Origin: Oscillospiraceae bacterium
GTDB taxonomy: Bacteria > Bacillota_A > Clostridia > Oscillospirales > Oscillospiraceae
Direction: 5' to 3'
NCBI GenBank assembly: GCA_017939025.1
Contig: JAGBAI010000067.1
Span: forward strand, 1-34,039
DNA length: 34,039 nt
Position 1 is the first letter of the stretch. Every line of letters starts with the position of its first letter. The notes under the pieces were generated by a model that was not told the DNA's origin, made no database searches, and was given only the letters and a program-made list of their open reading frames with translations. The translations under genes and the position numbers were made by a program. Positions 16,688 through 23,427 of this stretch are shown one piece after another.

Positions 16688-17698
16688 TTACTTCCGAACA
16701 GAACGTATTTTCTCCCGTACTGTAAAAGATATGCCGCTTAGCACCAACAAACCCAGCACAAAGAATGTATATCCGCCCTTCGTCATACCGTTCAGCAACT
16801 GCCGCAAAGCTAAGTACAACACCAAATGCCAGTAAAAGACATCCATGCTGATTTTCCCCAGCATAACCAACGGCTTCCACCGCAGCACCCGGGAACAAAG
16901 GCCCTCTTCCCATGACAAATACAGAATCATAGGGCAAATCACAAAGGAAAATGCCACTGCACTGTCTCCGCTGATTACCTCTACGCCATAACCCCACAGC
17001 AAATATGCACAAAGCAACAGACTCACAAAACAGGACGGTTTCAGCCATTTTCTGTTCTTTTCCAGCAGTGGAAATAGCTCTGCCAAAGCTGAACCCAGGA
17101 AGAAATTTAGAAAAGCACTGCCATTTCCAGGATAACAGAAAGGCATCTGCATTTGTGCAGTGTGCAAATAATAGCCCCATACAATAGCTGCCGCAAGGCA
17201 AAACCGATATTGTGTTTTTGTCTTCGTTACAGAAGTCACAGCATAAAATAGAATATAGCACAACAGCAGCGCCGCCACAAACCACGTGGGACTGTTATAG
17301 GGATTCTCCCCCGTCATACTTCCCTGCAGCAGTAAAAAAGTAAAGGCGACCTTTCTCAAGTTCACCGCGCTGATGCCATACTGCCAAACCGCAACTGCCA
17401 ATGCTGCTAAATTGGTCACAGCATACATAGGATACAGCTTTTTCAGTCGTCTTGTAATGTAAGCATCAAAAGAAATCCTGCCTTCTGCAATTCTCTCCCG
17501 ATAACCGTAAACCATCAAAAAACCGCTGAGCATAAAGAACATGCTGTTGCCAAGGCTTCCACCATAAAGACGGATGTACGGCATTCCAGGGACGGATTCG
17601 AATACCGCATCTATTAAGAACGAATTATGCAGCACAATGATCCATATAAAAAGCCCTTTTAATGATGTTAAGGATCCAAAGCCGCCGCGTTCTTTCAT
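16688..17698 (-). CDS. Acyltransferase-3 family membrane protein
   Basis: Integral membrane acyltransferase (336 aa) with about ten hydrophobic helices. The N-terminus SLTSLKGLFIWIIVLHNS has the family layout of a basic residue followed about ten residues later by a catalytic His. FFMLSGFLMVYGY and the ITRRLKKLYPMY motif are also typical. Members O-acylate cell-surface sugars, lipids or antibiotics; the acceptor here is unknown. RBS is GGGGGG, 6 nt before ATG. Its promoter (TTGACA-N17-TAAAAT) is overlapped by a 34-bp palindrome, which suggests control by the divergently encoded XRE protein. The gene looks AT-richer than its flanks and, with the regulator, splits the rsmI-abrB neighbourhood, so recent acquisition is possible. 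Confidence 0.85.
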   Translation of the reverse strand: MKERGGFGSLTSLKGLFIWIIVLHNSFLIDAVFESVPGMPYIRLYGGSLGNSMFFMLSGFLMVYGYRERIAEGRISFDAYITRRLKKLYPMYAVTNLAALAVAVWQYGISAVNLRKVAFTFLLLQGSMTGENPYNSPTWFVAALLLCYILFYAVTSVTKTKTQYRFCLAAAIVWGYYLHTAQMQMPFCYPGNGSAFLNFFLGSALAELFPLLEKNRKWLKPSCFVSLLLCAYLLWGYGVEVISGDSAVAFSFVICPMILYLSWEEGLCSRVLRWKPLVMLGKISMDVFYWHLVLYLALRQLLNGMTKGGYTFFVLGLLVLSGISFTVREKIRSVRK

Positions 17699-17727
17699 TG
17701 CGATCCCCCCTTTCGTTGTTATATTGC

Positions 17728-17756
17728 ATTTTAATCTTATGGTTGTAATTTGTCAA
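17728..17756 (-). promoter_or_regulatory. Sigma-A promoter of the acyltransferase gene
   Basis: -35 TTGACA (17751-17756) matches consensus; 17-bp spacer; -10 TAAAAT (17728-17733), minus strand. The -35 and spacer lie inside the 34-bp palindrome. Confidence 0.75.
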
Positions 17757-17771
17757 CATATTACAACCATA
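17738..17771. promoter_or_regulatory. 34-bp near-palindromic operator candidate
   Basis: The perfect 11-bp arms TATGGTTGTAA (17738-17748) and TTACAACCATA (17761-17771) flank a 12-bp core that is itself mostly symmetric, so 26-30 of 34 positions agree with two-fold symmetry. It overlaps the acyltransferase promoter and lies just upstream of the XRE gene, the usual place for a local repressor site. Confidence 0.65.
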
Positions 17772-17790
17772 GTCGGTTATAATTTCCGAC
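17772..17790. promoter_or_regulatory. Second small inverted repeat and -10 of the XRE gene
   Basis: GTCGG (17772-17776) and CCGAC (17786-17790) flank a TATAAT hexamer (17778-17783) that would serve as -10 for the plus-strand XRE gene. No good -35 was found at 16-18 bp, so the promoter call is tentative. Confidence 0.4.
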
Positions 17791-17826
17791 AAAATTCAAT
17801 ACAATAGATAAAAAGGAGGGGTATGT

Positions 17827-18150
17827 ATGGAACATGACGCATTTCTTGTCAATATGGGCAGCAGGATCGCCAGACGCAGGAAAGAACTGCATCTGACACA
17901 GGAGCAGCTTGCTGAAAAAATTGGGGTCAGTCTTCAGACCGTCTCCTGCATTGAACTGGGAAAAAAGGCTCCGCGTCCGGAGGATCTGGCAAAACTATGT
18001 CTTCATCTGAACATCTCCTCCGATTATATTCTCTACGGCAAGCGCAGCGAACTACAGTTGAGCAGTACCATTACCAAGCTTTCCAGATTACCTCCCGATG
18101 CTTACCAAATTATTGAATCCCTTGTTGATTTGCTCGATGTACATAACTGA
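17827..18150 (+). CDS. XRE-family transcriptional regulator
   Basis: Small DNA-binding protein (107 aa). A Cro/CI-type helix-turn-helix fills about residues 9-67 (SRIARRRKELHLTQEQLAEK, then VSLQTVSCIELGKKAPRPEDL). The remaining 40 residues form a short helical tail that probably dimerises. There is no sensor or peptidase domain. It is transcribed away from the acyltransferase gene with the 34-bp palindrome between them, so it likely controls that gene and perhaps itself. The ATG at 17827 has AAAGGAGGGG upstream; an ATG 4 bases earlier is in another frame. The signal it responds to is unknown. Confidence 0.88.
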   Translation: MEHDAFLVNMGSRIARRRKELHLTQEQLAEKIGVSLQTVSCIELGKKAPRPEDLAKLCLHLNISSDYILYGKRSELQLSSTITKLSRLPPDAYQIIESLVDLLDVHN

Positions 18151-18158
18151 TAACAAAA

Positions 18159-18197
18159 ATCCCCCGAATGCAGTTTCTTATCCTGCATTCGGGGGAT
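18159..18197. terminator. Bidirectional terminator between XRE gene and abrB
   Basis: A stem of 15 bp (ATCCCCCGAATGCAG / CTGCATTCGGGGGAT) with a 9-nt loop. On the minus strand it is followed by TTTTTG, a good terminator for abrB; on the plus strand by CTTTAA, weaker. Confidence 0.88.
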
Positions 18198-18207
18198 CTT
18201 TAACGGA

Positions 18208-18450
18208 TCAATATTCCGCAATTTTCTTAGCGCATTCCTGACATACATTCTTCCTACGGTAGGACAGCAGATTCCGGGAGGATCCGCAGAACAGGCAAGC
18301 CGGTTCAAATTTTTGCAGAATAATCCGGTCATTCTCCATGTAAATTTCCAATTCGTCCCGCTCCGCGATATCCAGCGTGCGGCGCAGCTCGATGGGCAGA
18401 ACGATTCTGCCAAGTTCATCTACCTTTCGAATGATCCCTGTCGACTTCAT
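18208..18450 (-). CDS. AbrB-family transition-state regulator with C-terminal zinc ribbon
   Basis: DNA-binding regulator of 80 aa. Residues 1-47 closely match Bacillus AbrB (MKSTGIIRKVDELGRIVLPI, then ELRRTLDIAERDELEIY), which represses post-exponential genes. The C-terminal part differs from Bacillus AbrB: Cys52-x2-Cys55 and Cys70-x2-Cys73 form a likely zinc ribbon, a layout known in clostridial AbrB-like proteins. ATG 18450 is chosen because it gives the canonical N-terminus; AGGAGG is 12 nt upstream, rather far. A TTG at 18480 would add 10 residues. A consensus promoter drives it and spmA diverges from it. Confidence 0.9.
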   Translation of the reverse strand: MKSTGIIRKVDELGRIVLPIELRRTLDIAERDELEIYMENDRIILQKFEPACLFCGSSRNLLSYRRKNVCQECAKKIAEY

Positions 18451-18509
18451 TGCGGCCAGTTCCCTCCTGTTATTCTCCAATAGTCCTTTATCGACTTATT
18501 TGTTTTATC

Positions 18510-18538
18510 ATTATACTGTCAGACCACCGCTATGTCAA
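18510..18538 (-). promoter_or_regulatory. Consensus sigma-A promoter of abrB
   Basis: TTGACA (18533-18538), 17-bp spacer, TATAAT (18510-18515) on the minus strand: a full match to the consensus. Two further TTGAC boxes lie immediately upstream (18556-18560, 18565-18570) in an AT-rich tract that may be an AbrB autoregulatory site. Confidence 0.88.
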
Positions 18539-18555
18539 ATGATTTTTGCAAAAAA

Positions 18556-18585
18556 GTCAACTTTTGTCAAAAATATCCATACATT
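18556..18585 (+). promoter_or_regulatory. Sigma-E-like promoter of spmAB
   Basis: CATACATT (18578-18585) fits the sigma-E -10 consensus CATACAnT. GTCAACTT (18556-18563) partly matches its -35 (GTCATATT-like) at a 14-bp spacing. In Bacillus spmAB belongs to a sigma-E operon, which supports the call. Start expected near 18592. Confidence 0.55.
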
Positions 18586-18629
18586 TTCCCTTCATCGCCG
18601 CATATGGTATGCCAAAAGGAGGGATCACG

Positions 18630-19202
18630 ATGGTCATGAGCCATATCTGGACATTCTTTCTTGGTGTCAGCATCCTGTGCAGCATTCTGACGGGAAGCGG
18701 CAGTGCCCTGTCTGCGTCTGTTTTACAGGGCGCCCAGGCAGGTGTCACATTGGCGATTTCCATAGCCGGAAGCCTGTGCCTGTGGTCGGGTGTCGGAAAA
18801 CTGATGGAGCGCGTTGGTATCACAGCACTGACCTCCCGGCTGCTGAAACCGCTCCTCAATCAGCTGTTTCCTTCCACAAAGCACGACCCGGAATTATCCC
18901 AGGCTTTGAGCGGCAACATTTGCGCCAATCTCCTGGGATTGGGAAATGCCGCCACCCCTATGGGGATCCGGGCCGCAAGGGCTTTAAAACGGGATCACGA
19001 AGCCACGGACGAGCTGTGCCGTCTGATCGTGCTGAATACTGCGTCCATTCAGCTGATCCCTTCAAATGTTGCAGCAATCCGAAGCGCTTTAGACTGTGCC
19101 GCACCCTTTGACATTCTTCCGGCGGTGTGGATCACCAGTCTTTTCTCCGCCGGACTGGGTATCGGTGCTGCCTGGCTTTTGGGGAGGTTCTTTCGGAAAT
19201 GA
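18630..19202 (+). CDS. spmA: Spore maturation protein A
   Basis: Integral membrane protein (190 aa, close to Bacillus SpmA) with a nucleoside-recognition/Gate-type fold. Visible family blocks are SIAGSLCLWSGVGKLMERVG, NICANLLGLGNAATPMGI and LNTASIQLIPSNVAAIRS. In Bacillus, SpmA and SpmB are needed for full dehydration of the spore core; the molecular activity is not settled. The ATG at 18630 has AAAGGAGGG six bases before. The stop overlaps the spmB start (ATGA), so the pair is translated together. Its presence shows that the organism, or a recent ancestor, makes endospores. Confidence 0.95.
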   Translation: MVMSHIWTFFLGVSILCSILTGSGSALSASVLQGAQAGVTLAISIAGSLCLWSGVGKLMERVGITALTSRLLKPLLNQLFPSTKHDPELSQALSGNICANLLGLGNAATPMGIRAARALKRDHEATDELCRLIVLNTASIQLIPSNVAAIRSALDCAAPFDILPAVWITSLFSAGLGIGAAWLLGRFFRK

Positions 19203-19708
19203 CAGACTACCTCGTTCCACTCCTTCTGCTTCTGAGTGCCGCGCTGGCGCTTAGAAAACAGGAAAATGCCTACGATGTCCTTCTGGAAGGAGCCGCTGAG
19301 GGACTTTCCCTTTTGAAAAGCATTCTTCCAGCGCTGATCCTGTTGCTGACATCCGTCCATATGCTCCGGGCCTCCGGCGCAGCGGAGCTTCTGAGCCGCG
19401 CCCTATCTCCCCTTTTTTCCTGTGTCGGCATCCCACCAGAAACGGCGCTGCTGGTACTGATCCGTCCTATCAGCGGCAGTGCCGCTCTGGCTGTGGGGGC
19501 AGAGCTGATGGCACAGCATGGAGTTGATTCACTAGTGGGACGAACCGCTGCAGTGATGCTGGGCTCCACGGAGACGACCTTCTATACCATCAGCGTCTAT
19601 TTCAGTGCCGCCGGAATCCGGAAGACCCGCTATACCATTCCCGCAGCGCTCTTTGCCGATCTTGTGGGCTTCACCATGGCCAGCTGGAGCGTCCGGTGGT
19701 TCTTCTGA
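19199..19708 (+). CDS. spmB: Spore maturation protein B
   Basis: Membrane protein (169 aa) related to SpmA and encoded directly after it with a 4-bp overlap. Family features seen are LLKSILPALILLLTSVHMLRASGA, IRPISGSAALAVGAELM, and GSTETTFYTISVYFSAAGIR. Several hydrophobic helices are present and the length is near that of Bacillus SpmB. The overlapping start is preferred over an in-frame ATG 24 codons upstream that lies inside spmA. No clear terminator follows; the next gene has its own promoter. Confidence 0.95.
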   Translation: MTDYLVPLLLLLSAALALRKQENAYDVLLEGAAEGLSLLKSILPALILLLTSVHMLRASGAAELLSRALSPLFSCVGIPPETALLVLIRPISGSAALAVGAELMAQHGVDSLVGRTAAVMLGSTETTFYTISVYFSAAGIRKTRYTIPAALFADLVGFTMASWSVRWFF

Positions 19709-19724
19709 TTGCGAAAACTTTCTG

Positions 19725-19754
19725 TTTACAGAACCCACATTCATGTGCTATGAT
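19725..19754 (+). promoter_or_regulatory. Promoter of the exonuclease gene
   Basis: -35 TTTACA (19725-19730), 18-bp spacer, -10 TATGAT (19749-19754). Start about 30 nt before the ATG. The RBS (AGAGG) is weak and lies beside a small TATAAC/GTTATC repeat. Confidence 0.55.
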
Positions 19755-19789
19755 ATACGGTAGGATTATATAACACAGAGGTTATCAAC

Positions 19790-20806
19790 ATGAATTACAT
19801 CGTAATGGACATGGAATGGAACCAGCCCTGGCCCGGCTCCCCATCCTCCAAGAAGGTGCTACCTGTTCAGATCCGGGGCGAGATCATCCAGATCGGCGCT
19901 GTCCGGGTCACAGAGGATCAGCAGGTAGCGGACGAATTCCAGATCATGATAAAGCCCAAATTCTACCGGCACTTAAACCGCCGGGTCAGTAAGCTGACGG
20001 GTATCAAGGAATCCCAGCTCCGGGAAGAGGGTGTTCCCTTCCCCGAAGCCATCGACGCCTTCCGCCAGTGGTGCGGCGAGGATATCATTTTCCTCACCTG
20101 GGGCTTTGACGATATTGGCATCCTCCGGGAGAATCTACAGCTGTTCAATCTGGAGACCGGCTTCACCGACCGGTGGTACAATGCCCAGATGATCTTCAAT
20201 GCCCAGACCGACGGTTCCACCTCTCAGAAGGCTCTGAAAACCGCCATGGAGATTTTTGGCATTGAAGCAAGCCGCCCTGCCCACGACGCTCTGGGTGATG
20301 CCTACCACACTGCCCTGATCTGCGCCCGGCTGGATCTGAAAAAGGGTGCCGCAGAATATGATGAAGCGCTGAAAAGTCACGAAAACGGCTTCCACGGTGC
20401 GGAGCTCCCCGGCTGCATCGCCCGGAAGGTATTCTACGACTATTCCGACAAGCGGGCCGCATTAAGCGCCATGTCCGGTGAAGAAAATATCTGTCCCATC
20501 TGCGGTTCCCGGATGCTTGGCTCCCGGTGGTTTGCCCAGCCGGGGCACCGGTATATGGATCTGGCCACCTGCCCCGAGCATGGCAAGTTCCTCATTCGGG
20601 TCCGCCTGTCCACCCAAAGTGACGACACCATCCGGGTCAGCCGACTGACCTATGAAGCCACCTCCGAGGCCGCCGAAGCCTACGCCCGCCGGGCGGAAAA
20701 GGCCGACCCCGAGGAACCCATCGGCACCAGCACCCGCAGAAGACGCCGCCGCAGAAGAAGCAGTGCGGCAAAGGTGCAGGAAAATGCAGCTCCCACAGAA
20801 GAATAA
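19790..20806 (+). CDS. DEDDh 3'-5' exonuclease with zinc ribbon and Arg-rich tail
   Basis: RNase T/DnaQ-type exonuclease of 338 aa. Catalytic set visible: D7 and E9 in MDMEW (Exo I), D107/D108 in TWGFDD (Exo II), H165 and D170 in HDALGDAYHT (Exo III), so DEDDh. After the nuclease domain (about 1-185) comes a second region with Cys235-x2-Cys238 and Cys261-x2-His264, a likely zinc ribbon. The C-terminus is acidic and then carries eight consecutive Arg (316-323). The zinc ribbon and basic tail suggest nucleic-acid contacts; the substrate (DNA or RNA) cannot be fixed. Monocistronic, with its own promoter and terminator. Confidence 0.88.
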   Translation: MNYIVMDMEWNQPWPGSPSSKKVLPVQIRGEIIQIGAVRVTEDQQVADEFQIMIKPKFYRHLNRRVSKLTGIKESQLREEGVPFPEAIDAFRQWCGEDIIFLTWGFDDIGILRENLQLFNLETGFTDRWYNAQMIFNAQTDGSTSQKALKTAMEIFGIEASRPAHDALGDAYHTALICARLDLKKGAAEYDEALKSHENGFHGAELPGCIARKVFYDYSDKRAALSAMSGEENICPICGSRMLGSRWFAQPGHRYMDLATCPEHGKFLIRVRLSTQSDDTIRVSRLTYEATSEAAEAYARRAEKADPEEPIGTSTRRRRRRRRSSAAKVQENAAPTEE

Positions 20807-20812
20807 CGCACA

Positions 20813-20843
20813 AACAGGACGGAAATTCCGTCCTGTTATTTTA
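20813..20843 (+). terminator. Intrinsic terminator after the exonuclease gene
   Basis: AACAGGACGGAA / TTCCGTCCTGTT inverted repeat with almost no spacer (the real loop will be larger), followed by ATTTTAATTATTTTTT. Confidence 0.85.
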
Positions 20844-20871
20844 ATTATTTTTTAATTTTTCTCCAGAGAGA

Positions 20872-20900
20872 TTGCATCATCTTTTTCCATAATATATACT
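20872..20900 (+). promoter_or_regulatory. Promoter of small membrane protein gene
   Basis: -35 TTGCAT (20872-20877), 17-bp spacer, -10 TATACT (20895-20900). Start near 20907, just before a GAAGGGAG ribosome binding site. Confidence 0.65.
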
Positions 20901-20929
20901 AATACCAATCACGAAGGGAGTGCCGGACT

Positions 20930-21343
20930 ATGAAATATCTTCTGTTTTCTCTATTTGCCATCCCCTGGGCCTTTCTGGGACTTTACGGTGACATTGCCCT
21001 GCACACTGTCTGGCTGTATATCCCTGCGGTGCTGGTACCTGTTTCCATTGGCTGGTATTGGGGCAAGCGCGGTGTGGTTCCCATCGCCCTGGCAGGAAAT
21101 CTGCTCACCGCCCTGTCCTCCTTTTTGTTTACCCTTTGTTTCAGAACCGACCGATGGAATGCCTACTTTAAACCTTTCGGCGGCATCGGGATGCTGGCGA
21201 TTCTTTGGCTGATTCCGATGCTGGTACAGATCCTCATCTGGCGGCGTTACCGCAAAGATAAGCTGACGGAAATTCTTCTGTGGATCACCGCCGTACTGAT
21301 CCTCTGCTGGCCCAACTTGTGTATGTTTTTGGCCTTGGTCTGA
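20930..21343 (+). CDS. Small four-helix membrane protein, function unknown
   Basis: I do not recognise this protein (137 aa). It has four hydrophobic segments at about 2-20, 25-42, 50-70 and 84-103, plus a final one near 113-136, so four or five membrane helices depending on where the first ends. Short charged loops (RTDRW, RRYRKDK) separate them. There are no enzymatic motifs or Cys pairs. It is monocistronic with a recognisable promoter, a GAAGGGAG site and a strong terminator, so it is probably expressed. Neighbours (exonuclease, lipoproteins on the other strand) say little about its job. Confidence 0.75.
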   Translation: MKYLLFSLFAIPWAFLGLYGDIALHTVWLYIPAVLVPVSIGWYWGKRGVVPIALAGNLLTALSSFLFTLCFRTDRWNAYFKPFGGIGMLAILWLIPMLVQILIWRRYRKDKLTEILLWITAVLILCWPNLCMFLALV

Positions 21344-21380
21344 GAATTCAGACAGTGTTCTTTATACATAAAAGATTACG

Positions 21381-21412
21381 AAAACAGGAAGCCAAGCATG
21401 GCTTCCTGTTTT
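21381..21412. terminator. Bidirectional terminator between membrane protein and lipoprotein genes
   Basis: A 14-bp stem AAAACAGGAAGCCA / TGGCTTCCTGTTTT with a 4-nt loop (AGCA); it provides a T-run on both strands and lies between convergent genes. Confidence 0.9.
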
Positions 21413-21418
21413 ATTGAT

Positions 21419-22318
21419 TCAGTCCATCATATTTTCATAAATTGCGTTCAGCATTTCAAAATGGTAATTGCACAAAGAAGGGTAGTCAGTGCATTTTGCG
21501 CCACAGATGGAACCGTCCAAATCTTCAAACTGGCATCCGCCAATATTGCTGCTGGATTTGCTATTATTTTTGGAGTTCTCCACGCTTTCTGAAAGGCAAT
21601 CCATGCAGTACATAGCATCTTCATCAATATAACAGCCACAATTCAGACAGCTTTGGGAATGGGCAATGCAGCAGTTGGTATCTCCGGAAGTTGCAATATA
21701 TCGGGAGCATCCCTTGTGGGCACAAACTGTTGTAGGCGTTCCATAGTCATTTGTAAAGGGTGAATATGGCTCCGTCTCCACTATGTCAGCAGGAACACCA
21801 TTTGTTGGTTCTTCGGAAGAAGCAACGATGCTCAGCGCCATTGCATACACATCCTCACCGCTTACAACAGGCTTTTGGTGGCTGTTGGTTCCGTCCCGAT
21901 TTAAGATCAGCATTAAATCACCATTGTTATCCGCAAAACCAAAATGCATAACATCGGTGTTTCTGTTGTTCAGAATCATCGCTGTCCCTAATGACATACT
22001 ATATACGTGGTCAAAACCATCCAAGTATTCTTCTGCCCAATATCCCTCAACCGCATCCCGTTCTTCGGCAGTGAATACACCCGAAAAATGATGATTGGCA
22101 GTTATTTCAATAGTAATATCTGCCAATAGTTCCATTGTTTCCATTTGTGAAACAGTAAAAATATCGCCTTCGTAGAAAAGGCCTACCGTATGCCAGCTAC
22201 CTACCAAGGGATCCGCAGGTGCCGTTGACTCTGTAACAGAAGAATCTTTCTTACCGCATCCAGCGGTGAAGCAAAGCAATGCTGCCAGAAGAAAAGCAAT
22301 GTATTTTTTCATATTCAT
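21419..22318 (-). CDS. Lipoprotein with C-terminal Cys/His clusters, function unknown
   Basis: Secreted lipoprotein (299 aa): signal peptide with lipobox TAGC, lipidated Cys21, then a Ser/Thr linker. Residues 38-165 look like a small beta domain (VGSWHTV, LILNRDGTN). The last 100 residues hold 13 Cys: C199-x4-C204-x11-C216 with H220; C224-x2-C227 with C238-x2-C241; C262, C272, C276, C283 with H286. The middle set looks like a zinc ribbon and the flanking sets resemble each other (Cys then Cys-x2/3-His). Such modules are unusual outside the membrane. The start ATG overlaps the TGA of the preceding lipoprotein gene (ATGA), so the two products are made together. AT-rich composition differs from the flanking genes. 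Function unknown. Confidence 0.82.
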   Translation of the reverse strand: MNMKKYIAFLLAALLCFTAGCGKKDSSVTESTAPADPLVGSWHTVGLFYEGDIFTVSQMETMELLADITIEITANHHFSGVFTAEERDAVEGYWAEEYLDGFDHVYSMSLGTAMILNNRNTDVMHFGFADNNGDLMLILNRDGTNSHQKPVVSGEDVYAMALSIVASSEEPTNGVPADIVETEPYSPFTNDYGTPTTVCAHKGCSRYIATSGDTNCCIAHSQSCLNCGCYIDEDAMYCMDCLSESVENSKNNSKSSSNIGGCQFEDLDGSICGAKCTDYPSLCNYHFEMLNAIYENMMD

Positions 22319-23238
22319 CCCATTGCTGTAAAGCCCAAATCTGCCAGAGTGATACCGAGACCAGTCTGTCCCAGAATCGTAGAAACGCCTTCAATCATAT
22401 ACGTATAATGTTCCTGCAATGCGGCACGGCTAGTGGAATCCATCTCTGTTTCAGAATGGCTTTTACCATAAATATCTGTATAGTAGTAAAGGTAATTGCT
22501 CGGATTCAACTGGGTATTAATTGTAGCGGAGGAAATGTTGAATGTACCATCGCCGGAAGTATTGTTCTCCGTTCCCAAACCTGTCAATTTTGTGCTGATC
22601 TGGAACTGTGCTTCCGGGTTTCCTCTCGTAATGGTAACGGCAAGGTCACTGAAATTCATAATACCCATAACCTCAATCTTATTACCATTATAAAGGATCA
22701 GCTGCTCGGGATTAGTGGAAACGATTGCCAAATCTGTCTGGATGATTTGTCCGCTGCCGGATTTATTTACATAGGAAAGCTTTGTGGTAGATTCTATTTT
22801 TTCACCATGTTCTATAATATATGTGTGCAGTGCTTTCCATGCAGCTTCCAAGCGATATTCCATAGAATCACTGTAATCACCCAATGCGGAGAAAAGATTT
22901 AGTGCTGTTGCATAGTCTTCGCTCTCATAGGCATTTACAGCAATGTGATACTGACAATCTAATGCTTTCTCTGCGCTATCTTCATAATCATCTAATGTGG
23001 TAAATAGGTTCATAGCAGTTGCGTAATCTCCGCTATTATAGAAGTTGAGGGCAATTCCATAATTACAGGCAATTACTTTTTCTGCACTGTCTTCGTAATC
23101 CCCCAACTCCAGAAAAAGAACAATAGCTTCTTCATAATTTCCAGCTTCATACAGATCCATTGCCTTGTTATAGTCACTATTCCCGCAACCGGTCAAAAGC
23201 AACACAAGCACCATTACCACCAGAATACATTTTTTCAT
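22315..23238 (-). CDS. Lipoprotein with three TPR-like repeats, function unknown
   Basis: Lipoprotein (307 aa): short signal peptide, lipobox LTGC, lipidated Cys18. Residues 23-132 contain three 37-residue repeats starting at Tyr23, Tyr60 and Tyr97, each with the pattern A-x3-Y-x2-G/E-x-Y-x2-A-x2-L/F-x-L-x-D-Y-x-D-S, a TPR/Sel1-like helical hairpin for protein contacts. Residues 140-307 are a beta-rich region with no recognised motif. The ribosome binding site GAAGGGG precedes ATG 23238. The only visible promoter is upstream of a structured leader and terminator, so expression may depend on read-through. Probably acts with the overlapping lipoprotein gene product at the membrane surface. Confidence 0.82.
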   Translation of the reverse strand: MKKCILVVMVLVLLLTGCGNSDYNKAMDLYEAGNYEEAIVLFLELGDYEDSAEKVIACNYGIALNFYNSGDYATAMNLFTTLDDYEDSAEKALDCQYHIAVNAYESEDYATALNLFSALGDYSDSMEYRLEAAWKALHTYIIEHGEKIESTTKLSYVNKSGSGQIIQTDLAIVSTNPEQLILYNGNKIEVMGIMNFSDLAVTITRGNPEAQFQISTKLTGLGTENNTSGDGTFNISSATINTQLNPSNYLYYYTDIYGKSHSETEMDSTSRAALQEHYTYMIEGVSTILGQTGLGITLADLGFTAMG

Positions 23239-23264
23239 TTTTGCCCCTTCTTTCTCTGCAAATT

Positions 23265-23292
23265 AAAAAAGTGCGCAGCCGAAGCTACGCAC
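23265..23292 (-). terminator. Terminator/attenuator with UUCG tetraloop
   Basis: Minus strand GTGCGTAGC-TTCG-GCTGCGCAC followed by TTTTTT: a 9-bp stem (one G-U) closed by a C(UUCG)G tetraloop. It lies between the only visible promoter and the lipoprotein start codon. Confidence 0.88.
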
Positions 23293-23421
23293 CGAAAAAC
23301 GCATGGCTCCATTGCCGCGACGCAATTCTTTGGAAACCCACAGGGAACGCAAAGCGGAGAATGCGTTTTTGCCAAAGCAAAAAGCACATTCCCTGTGTTT
23401 TTCCTTATTGAATTGCGTCGC
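23265..23421 (-). ncRNA. Structured leader or small RNA upstream of the lipoprotein pair
   Basis: From the predicted start at 23421 the minus transcript begins with GCGACGCAATTC (23421-23410), which pairs perfectly with GAATTGCGTCGC (23328-23317). Inside, 16 nt at 23404-23389 pair with 23347-23332 (two mismatches forming a 2x2 internal loop). The apical part holds two hairpins: TTTTTGC-TTTG-GCAAAAA and ACGCA-N10-TGCGT. It ends in a terminator (23292-23265). The T-tract is 27 nt before the lipoprotein ATG. It could be an attenuator for that operon or a free RNA of about 157 nt. No T-box motif or known riboswitch core was recognised. Confidence 0.6.
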
Positions 23422-23427
23422 AAATTT

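Noticed and set aside
18451..18480. TTG start 10 codons upstream for abrB
   Set aside because: The family N-terminus begins MKSTG; the TTG has only a weak AAAGGA site. Not fully excluded because AGGAGG is 12 nt from the ATG.
22319..23238. Sel1-type or virulence TPR lipoprotein family assignment
   Set aside because: The repeats are TPR-like but 37 residues long and too few to assign a subfamily.
23265..23421. 6S RNA or T-box leader
   Set aside because: 6S RNA has one long hairpin with a large central bubble, whereas this has a branched top and only a small internal loop. The T-box GGUGGNACCGCG motif is absent. A covariance search could still change this.
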